Of a stretch of DNA of 6,588 bases, positions 1-6,588 are shown piece by piece; the stretch's first letter is position 1, and each line of letters begins with the position of its first letter. A program made the translations under genes and the position numbers. The stretch is from NCBI GenBank assembly GCA_964250215.1, contig CAXUEX010000150.1, forward strand, positions 1-6,588, in the 5' to 3' direction. The notes beneath the pieces were generated by a model, which did no database searches, was not told the DNA's origin, and saw only the letters and a list, made by a program, of their open reading frames with translations. Source of the stretch: DAIDJM01 sp964250215. GTDB lineage: Bacteria > Pseudomonadota > Alphaproteobacteria > Acetobacterales > Acetobacteraceae.

Positions 1-273
1 GCCCCGCCCGCTTCGCCGCGCTGCGCCGAGGTGACTGAGACCGTCGCCGCGCAATCGGCCCGGTTCGCCTTCGCCCATCCGTTCCGCGGCGGCCAGGTGG
101 TGCCGCACCGCGACACGCTGATCGCCAACGACGACGGCCGCGAAATCCGCACGCCGCACGACGATTGCCTGCTGGTCATGCCCAGCCTGCGCCCCAGCCG
201 CGGCCACACGGCCGTGCGGCTGGCGCGTTTCTGTGGCGCCGGCGCCACGCCGGCTTTCCCCCCGTGGCGGTGA
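1..273 (+). CDS. AstE/AspA-like (M14 family) deacylase, C-terminal fragment
   Basis: This is the 3' end of a gene cut by the left edge of the window; 90 codons are visible before TGA at 271-273. The readable part resembles the C-terminal beta-rich domain of the succinylglutamate desuccinylase/aspartoacylase family, which are zinc hydrolases cleaving N-acyl amino acids or related amides. Points of resemblance are the phrase FAHPFRGGQVVPHRDTLIA, then a DGREIRTPHDDCLLVMPS stretch, the usual position of the 'charge/turn, then apolar strand ending in MP' in this family, and a closing TAVRLARF. The zinc ligands and catalytic glutamate lie upstream and cannot be checked, so substrate is unknown. The last 16 or so residues, from CGAGATP on, look like a non-conserved tail. 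A GTG codon at 270 overlaps the stop, so the next gene follows with little or no gap. Family call is moderately sure; a specific enzyme name is not justified. Confidence 0.7.
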   Translation, partial: APPASPRCAEVTETVAAQSARFAFAHPFRGGQVVPHRDTLIANDDGREIRTPHDDCLLVMPSLRPSRGHTAVRLARFCGAGATPAFPPWR

Positions 274-317
274 GCCCGCGCGTGTGGCAGAAAGCGGCGG
301 GTTTCGGGGGTTGGCGC

Positions 318-1826
318 ATGACGCTCGCGCTTCGTTGGACGGTGGCAATCCTGGCGGCGGTGCCGCTCGCGGCGGCGGCGCAGGCCGTGCGCCATCCCGT
401 GGGTCCGTATCCGGACAACACGCTGCCTACCAGCGAGCCCGATAGCGTGCCGCATTCCTTGGCCGAGGCGCTGGGCATCGCCTACGAAACCAACCCGCAG
501 CTCACCGGCGAGCGGGCGCATCTGCGCGCCACCGACGAGAACGTGCCCGCCGCGCTCGCCGGCTGGCGGCCGACAATTTCGATCAACCAGACCTATGGCG
601 CCGCGGTCGGCCGGTTCGATTCCACCGAAAGCTGCTCGCAAATTGGCGGTGCATCGCCCGCCTGTTTCACCAACCCGAATGCCAGCATACCCATCTCGCA
701 GAAAGACAATCGTGCCGTTCTCACCGCGCAAGCCGCCGTCACCCAGTATCTCTATCGCGGCGGCCGCACCACCGCGTCCACGCACCAGGCCGTCAACAGC
801 GTGTATGCCGAACGCGCGCGCCTGATCGCCGAGGAAGAGACGGTGTTCACCGACACCATCAACGCCTACGTCACCGTCATCGAGGACCAGGAGCTGCTGG
901 CCTTGCAGCGCCAGAACGAACAGGTGCTGGGCGACGAGCTGCGCGCCGTGAACGATCGCTTCCGCGTCGGCGAACTCACGCGCACCGATGTCGCGCAGGC
1001 CGAAGCCGCGCTGGCCCAGGCGATCGCCTCGCGCCAGACCGCGGAGGGCAATCTGCAAACCGCGCGCGCCACCTTCGTGCGCGAAGTGGGCGAGGAGCCG
1101 CCGCGCGATCTCACCGATCCGCAGCCGCTCAGCCTGCCGGTCAATTCCGAAACCGAGGCCGGCGAGCTCGCCACGCGCAACAATCCCAACGTGATCGCGG
1201 CGCTGTTCAACCAGTCGCAATTGCTCGATGCGGTGGATGTCGCGTTCGCGGCGCTGCAGCCCACCGTGGCGCTGCAAGGCCAGGTGTTCGACCAGGTCGG
1301 CACCACGCTGCGCGGCCAGGCCACCTACGGCGCCCAGGGCGTTGTTGCGGTAACCATCCCGATCTACCAGGGCGGCGCCGAATACGCCGCCGTGCGCGCG
1401 GCGCGGCAGAATTATCAGCAAGCCGTCCGCCAGACCGACGATGCCCGCCGCGCCGCCCGCGAACAGGCCGTGCAATCCTGGGACACACTCAGCGCCGCCC
1501 GCGCCGCGATCGAAAGCTCGCACGTCGCCGTGCGCTCCGCCGAAGTCGCCGTGGAGGGCACCGAGCGCGAAGCGCTGGTCGGCAGCGCCACCACGCAGGA
1601 CGTGCTGATCCAGCAACAAAATCTGCTCTCGGCGCAAATCACGCTGGTGCAGAACGTCACCAGCCTCGTCACCGCCTCCTACGGCGTCGCCTCCGCCATC
1701 GGCCGGCTCACCGCCCGCGATCTCGGTCTCGCCGTCCCGCTTTACGACGAAACCGCCTATTACAACGCCGTGCGCGACCGGCTCTGGGGCACCGCCGACC
1801 GCGCCATCCGCGAGCCGGGGCGCTGA
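318..1826 (+). CDS. tolC: TolC-family outer membrane efflux protein
   Basis: Predicted 502-residue outer-membrane channel of the TolC type, which forms a trimer spanning the outer membrane and periplasm and serves type I secretion systems or RND/ABC efflux pumps. With ATG 318 the protein opens with a signal peptide: Arg6, an apolar core, and Ala-rich cleavage sites around residues 21-23. Two repeated halves are visible. The first has YRGGR at 146-150, a long helix, and FRVGELTRTDV at 215-225. The second has YQGG at 350-353 and LVGSATTQDVL at 420-430; these are the paired turns typical of the family. Length fits the family. A GGGGG at 306-310, seven bases upstream, supports this start. In-frame GTG codons at 270 and 282 are alternatives that would lengthen the N-terminus before the hydrophobic core; the 165 ATG lies inside the previous gene. 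The only two cysteines, 106 and 116, lie in a predicted loop. popZ follows 5 bases later. The exporter it serves cannot be told from this window. Confidence 0.9.
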   Translation: MTLALRWTVAILAAVPLAAAAQAVRHPVGPYPDNTLPTSEPDSVPHSLAEALGIAYETNPQLTGERAHLRATDENVPAALAGWRPTISINQTYGAAVGRFDSTESCSQIGGASPACFTNPNASIPISQKDNRAVLTAQAAVTQYLYRGGRTTASTHQAVNSVYAERARLIAEEETVFTDTINAYVTVIEDQELLALQRQNEQVLGDELRAVNDRFRVGELTRTDVAQAEAALAQAIASRQTAEGNLQTARATFVREVGEEPPRDLTDPQPLSLPVNSETEAGELATRNNPNVIAALFNQSQLLDAVDVAFAALQPTVALQGQVFDQVGTTLRGQATYGAQGVVAVTIPIYQGGAEYAAVRAARQNYQQAVRQTDDARRAAREQAVQSWDTLSAARAAIESSHVAVRSAEVAVEGTEREALVGSATTQDVLIQQQNLLSAQITLVQNVTSLVTASYGVASAIGRLTARDLGLAVPLYDETAYYNAVRDRLWGTADRAIREPGR

Positions 1827-1831
1827 AGCCG

Positions 1832-2260
1832 ATGCAAGCGGAAGAAGGCGAGCCGCCGGTGGAAGACATCCTCGCCTCAATCCGCCGCATCCTGAACGAC
1901 GACGAATCCGAAATCCCACCGCAAGTCTATCAGTTGCAGGAATCGATGCTCGTGGAAAATCCGCAAACGGCGCCGGAAACCAGGGAGAAACCGGAATTGA
2001 CCGACACGCTCAGCCACGGCACCGAGCCCGCCTCGCTGCTCACCCCGGAAACCGCCACCGCCACCGCCGGCTCGCTCGGCGCGCTCCGCCGCGCGGTCGC
2101 CGATCGCCACACCAGCCTGGGCCGCAACGGCATCACGCTAGAGGATATGGTCCGCGAGGAACTGCGTCCCATCCTGAAGCAATGGCTAGACTCGCATTTG
2201 CCCGAGCTGGTAGAGCGCGTGGTTCGCGCCGAGGTAGCAAGACTTTCCGGCCAAGAATAA
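1832..2260 (+). CDS. popZ: PopZ-family polar organising protein (DUF2497)
   Basis: A 142-residue homologue of PopZ, the alphaproteobacterial scaffold that self-assembles at cell poles, tethers the centromere through ParB and recruits pole-specific signalling proteins. The diagnostic ends are present. An N-terminal helix at residues 8-22 (PPVEDILASIRRILN) matches the short partner-binding helix. The C-terminal oligomerisation region at about 81-140 includes TLEDMVREELRP (102-113), then LKQWLDSHLPELVERVV (115-131) and RAEVARL (132-138). Between them lies a low-complexity linker, about 23-80, enriched in Pro, Glu and Thr and likely disordered. It is shorter than the acidic linker of the 177-residue Caulobacter protein. 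The start is 5 bases after the tolC stop, so translational coupling is likely; a GGGG at 1817-1820 is the nearest purine patch. Position between tolC and valS is the conserved alphaproteobacterial context and strengthens the call. Polar localisation itself is inferred. Confidence 0.9.
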   Translation: MQAEEGEPPVEDILASIRRILNDDESEIPPQVYQLQESMLVENPQTAPETREKPELTDTLSHGTEPASLLTPETATATAGSLGALRRAVADRHTSLGRNGITLEDMVREELRPILKQWLDSHLPELVERVVRAEVARLSGQE

Positions 2261-2294
2261 GAATTGTGTTGCTCTAATTAATGAAAGTTCTTTG

Positions 2295-2316
2295 CTTCTT
2301 TCTTTCAAGAAAGAAG
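2295..2316. repeat. AT-rich perfect inverted repeat upstream of valS
   Basis: The arms CTTCTTTCTT (2295-2304) and AAGAAAGAAG (2307-2316) are exact reverse complements separated by TC. They lie in a 66-base gap; counting through the valS ATG, 2261-2329 has 20 G or C in 69 bases, far below the surrounding genes. As RNA this forms a 9- to 10-bp stem with a tight loop. The right arm is the only purine-rich stretch ahead of valS and sits 11 to 20 bases upstream of its ATG, so folding would cover the likely ribosome landing zone. It could be a translational control element, a weak attenuator between popZ and valS, or one copy of a small dispersed intergenic palindrome. There is no T run after the stem of the length a standard terminator has. 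The inverted repeat is seen directly; function is inferred. Confidence 0.75.
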
Positions 2317-2326
2317 AATCCTTAAA

Positions 2327-5005
<2,679 letters not shown>

Positions 5006-5129
5006 ATTTCGATATCACAACGCCGTTTCGGGCTGGCGCCGACGATCCCGCCGCGCTTTAATGTTGCCGTAACAGATACGCGAATACCTTCCGGCCAATC
5101 TGCCGGCCGCGATCGGAATTCGGGGATCC

Positions 5130-6398
5130 ATGGCCGAAGAGAACGGGCTCAAGGGCGGTATCGAAGCTTCGATCGAAGCCTGGCTCGCCGGTGGCGCGCG
5201 CCAGCTCCGGCTGCGCTTTCCCCGCCCTCTGGAAGCCAGGTTCGAGGCCGATACGCGTCAGGAACGCAGCCGCACGCTCGGCCGCGTGGGTTTTCTCGGC
5301 TGCCTCGTGGGCATCGCGCTGTTCCCGGCGCTGGTGGCCGCCCTGCCCGACATGATTTGGGCAAGCTGGCGCCTATATCTCGAAACGTCGATCGTCGTCG
5401 GACTGGTGGCCGCCGCGGCCAATTACTGGCTCGATCCGCCACCGCTGCTGCGCGAATCGCTGCAATGGGCCGCCAACGTGCTGAACGCGCTGGTCGTCAC
5501 CTATCTGTTCGCGCGCAGCAGCGCGGTGGCCGACACGCTCTATGCCGCCGGCGTCATCACGCTCATCGTTTACAGCACCATCGGCGTGCCGCTGCGCTTC
5601 GGCTTTTCGGCCGCCGCGGTATGCGCCATCCTCGCCGCCTTCGGGCTCGATCTCGGCACGCACTCCATGCTGCCCGAGCCGGTGCGGCGCGACCTGTTCC
5701 TGCTCGCCGCCGCCACCGGCGGGTTCACGCTGATCGCCAACTGGCGGTTGGAATGGTTGCAGCGCCGTGGCTATCTGCTGGTTCTGCGCGAAACCCGGCG
5801 CGGTCGGGATCTCTCCTTGCGCAACCGCGAACTCGACGAACTGGTGCGCTGCGACGCGCTCACCGGGCTGGCCAATCGCCGCGCCTACGATGCGTGGCTG
5901 ACCAATCTCTGGGTGCAGTCCGAAGCCGAAGGCCAGACGATCGGCCTGATCATGCTCGATGTCGATTGTTTCAAGGCCTACAACGACCATTACGGCCATC
6001 CGGGCGGTGACCGGTGCCTGCAGATGGTCGCGCGCTGCCTGCGCGAGCAGTTGCGCGGCACCTCCGATCTGGTGGCGCGGCTGGGCGGCGAGGAATTCGC
6101 GGTGCTGCTGCCGGGGCTGGATCTGGAAACCTGCGCCGAAATCGCCGAGCGCCTGCGTGAAGCCGTCGCCGCGCTGGAACTGCCGCATCTGGGCCAGCCA
6201 AGCGCCGGCTGCCTGACCATTTCCGGCGGCGTAGCCAGCCTGCGCTGGGCCGCCGGCGTGCGCAGCCCAGACCTGTTCGCCGCCGCCGACGCCGCGCTGT
6301 ATGCCGCCAAACAATCGGGTCGCAACCGCATCTGCCTGGGCGATTTCAGCGACGCAACCGCCCGCATCGCGGCGCTGGCCCCCCACGCGGGGGACTGA
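5130..6398 (+). CDS. Membrane-anchored diguanylate cyclase (GGDEF domain)
   Basis: A 422-residue protein predicted to make cyclic di-GMP from two GTP at the inner membrane. The N-terminal half is a soluble lead of about 50 residues followed by roughly six hydrophobic segments near 52-72, 85-101, 112-128, 134-154, 157-173 and 188-205, forming an unnamed membrane sensor. A basic, charged helix (about 206-238) links it to a GGDEF domain from about 238 to 405. That domain starts with DALTGLANRR (242-251) and has metal/guanine residues Asp277, Asn285 and Asp294 in the spacing found in PleD. The active site is GGEEF at 319-323, so catalysis is expected. The inhibitory RxxD site is not canonical: Arg309 is one residue too far from Asp313. 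No EAL or HD-GYP domain follows. ATG 5130 has GGGG at 5122-5125. The gene is 124 bases past valS and ends 9 bases from the converging gene on the other strand. The signal sensed is unknown. Confidence 0.93.
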   Translation: MAEENGLKGGIEASIEAWLAGGARQLRLRFPRPLEARFEADTRQERSRTLGRVGFLGCLVGIALFPALVAALPDMIWASWRLYLETSIVVGLVAAAANYWLDPPPLLRESLQWAANVLNALVVTYLFARSSAVADTLYAAGVITLIVYSTIGVPLRFGFSAAAVCAILAAFGLDLGTHSMLPEPVRRDLFLLAAATGGFTLIANWRLEWLQRRGYLLVLRETRRGRDLSLRNRELDELVRCDALTGLANRRAYDAWLTNLWVQSEAEGQTIGLIMLDVDCFKAYNDHYGHPGGDRCLQMVARCLREQLRGTSDLVARLGGEEFAVLLPGLDLETCAEIAERLREAVAALELPHLGQPSAGCLTISGGVASLRWAAGVRSPDLFAAADAALYAAKQSGRNRICLGDFSDATARIAALAPHAGD

Positions 6399-6407
6399 AG
6401 GCAGCGC

Positions 6408-6588
6408 TCAGCCGCGCTCGATGCGGCCGTTCACCGTCCCCACCGTCTCGCCATTCCAGTTTCGCAACACCGGCGCGGCCAGCCTGTCCAGCAATTCGCT
6501 CGGCCCGAGCCAGGCCCGCAGCAGCGCCGCGCAGGCCGCCTCGCTGGCGCGCAGCCGCCCCAGTGCCACCTCAAAATCACGATGCGCT
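6408..6588 (-). CDS. Unrecognised protein, C-terminal fragment
   Basis: An open frame on the minus strand runs in from the right edge of the window and ends at a stop whose complement is TCA at 6408-6410, giving 59 visible C-terminal residues. It reads as a plausible protein: an amphipathic helical stretch (FEVALGRLRASEAACAALL), then GPSELLDRLAAPVL, and a possible short strand pair RNWNGETVGTVNGRIERG at the end. Third codon positions are mostly G or C, as in the neighbours. The competing plus-strand frame over the same bases is Ser/Arg-rich low-complexity and looks like a shadow. The gene converges on the diguanylate cyclase with only 9 bases between the stops. I do not recognise the family from this fragment, and the start is outside the window. 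Confidence 0.6.
   Translation of the reverse strand, partial: AHRDFEVALGRLRASEAACAALLRAWLGPSELLDRLAAPVLRNWNGETVGTVNGRIERG

Noticed and set aside
1900..2320. Several GANTC sites in popZ and before valS, suggesting CcrM-type methylation control
   Set aside because: About four sites in roughly 420 bases is not convincingly above the one per 256 expected by chance, and nothing here shows that the host has CcrM.
5006..5129. Promoter for the cyclase gene, with TTGCCG at 5064-5069 as a -35 element
   Set aside because: No acceptable -10 hexamer lies at the usual spacing, and alphaproteobacterial promoters are too loose to call from one hexamer. A weak GGCG/CGCC pairing in the same gap is also too short for a terminator.
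5116..5169. Cluster of common restriction sites (GAATTC, GGATCC, CCATGG, then AAGCTT) around the cyclase start, recalling a cloning polylinker
   Set aside because: The sequence on both sides reads as continuous native DNA of the same composition, the cyclase starts naturally, and palindromic hexamers are expected at about one per 64 bases. Noticing well-known enzymes is a selection effect.
5373..6386. Long minus-strand open frame (337 codons) opposite the cyclase gene
   Set aside because: It mirrors the codon structure of the GGDEF gene and is Gly/Ala/Gln-rich with no recognisable domain; the plus-strand gene has intact catalytic motifs.
6380..6393. CCCCC / GGGGG hairpin near the end of the cyclase gene as a terminator between converging genes
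   Set aside because: The stem is only 5 bp, lies inside the coding sequence before the stop, and has no T run on either strand.
6420..6588. Plus-strand open frame at the right end starting ATG 6420
   Set aside because: Its product is Ser/Arg/Ala low-complexity, while the minus frame over the same bases reads as a more normal protein and has a stop placed for tail-to-tail genes.

Overview
The window reads as a chromosomal segment of a GC-rich alphaproteobacterium, most likely Rhodospirillales and plausibly Acetobacteraceae. Two things support this. A PopZ/DUF2497 protein is present, a family essentially confined to Alphaproteobacteria. The order tolC - popZ - valS is also a conserved alphaproteobacterial arrangement. 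The family-level placement is my inference from protein style and was not tested by any search.

Layout. Bases 1-273 (+) are the C-terminal end of an AstE/AspA-like (M14 family) deacylase cut by the window edge. It is followed at once by a TolC-type outer-membrane efflux protein (about 318-1826, +). A short PopZ-family polar organising protein (1832-2260, +) follows after 5 bases. Next is a 66-bp AT-rich gap holding a perfect 10-bp inverted repeat. Then comes a complete valyl-tRNA synthetase gene, valS (2327-5005, +). A 124-bp spacer (5006-5129), where I see no convincing terminator or promoter, leads to a membrane-anchored GGDEF diguanylate cyclase (5130-6398, +). The last stretch (6408-6588) is the 3' end of an unrecognised gene on the minus strand, tail-to-tail with the cyclase gene.

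How they fit together. The first three genes are so tightly packed that they are probably co-transcribed, with valS as a possible fourth member behind the AT-rich palindrome. The products do different jobs: amide/peptide hydrolysis, envelope export, cell-pole organisation and tRNA charging. Conserved neighbourhood, rather than a shared pathway, is what links them. The diguanylate cyclase is probably separately controlled; its distance from valS and its own purine-rich ribosome site fit that view.

The region looks mainly like ordinary core genome. I see no mobile element, CRISPR array, tRNA or rRNA. The features most worth a second look are the AT-rich palindrome overlapping the translation-initiation region of valS, the degenerate inhibitory site of the cyclase, the lone cysteine pair in the TolC protein, and the replacement of the usual pcm gene upstream of tolC by a deacylase gene.
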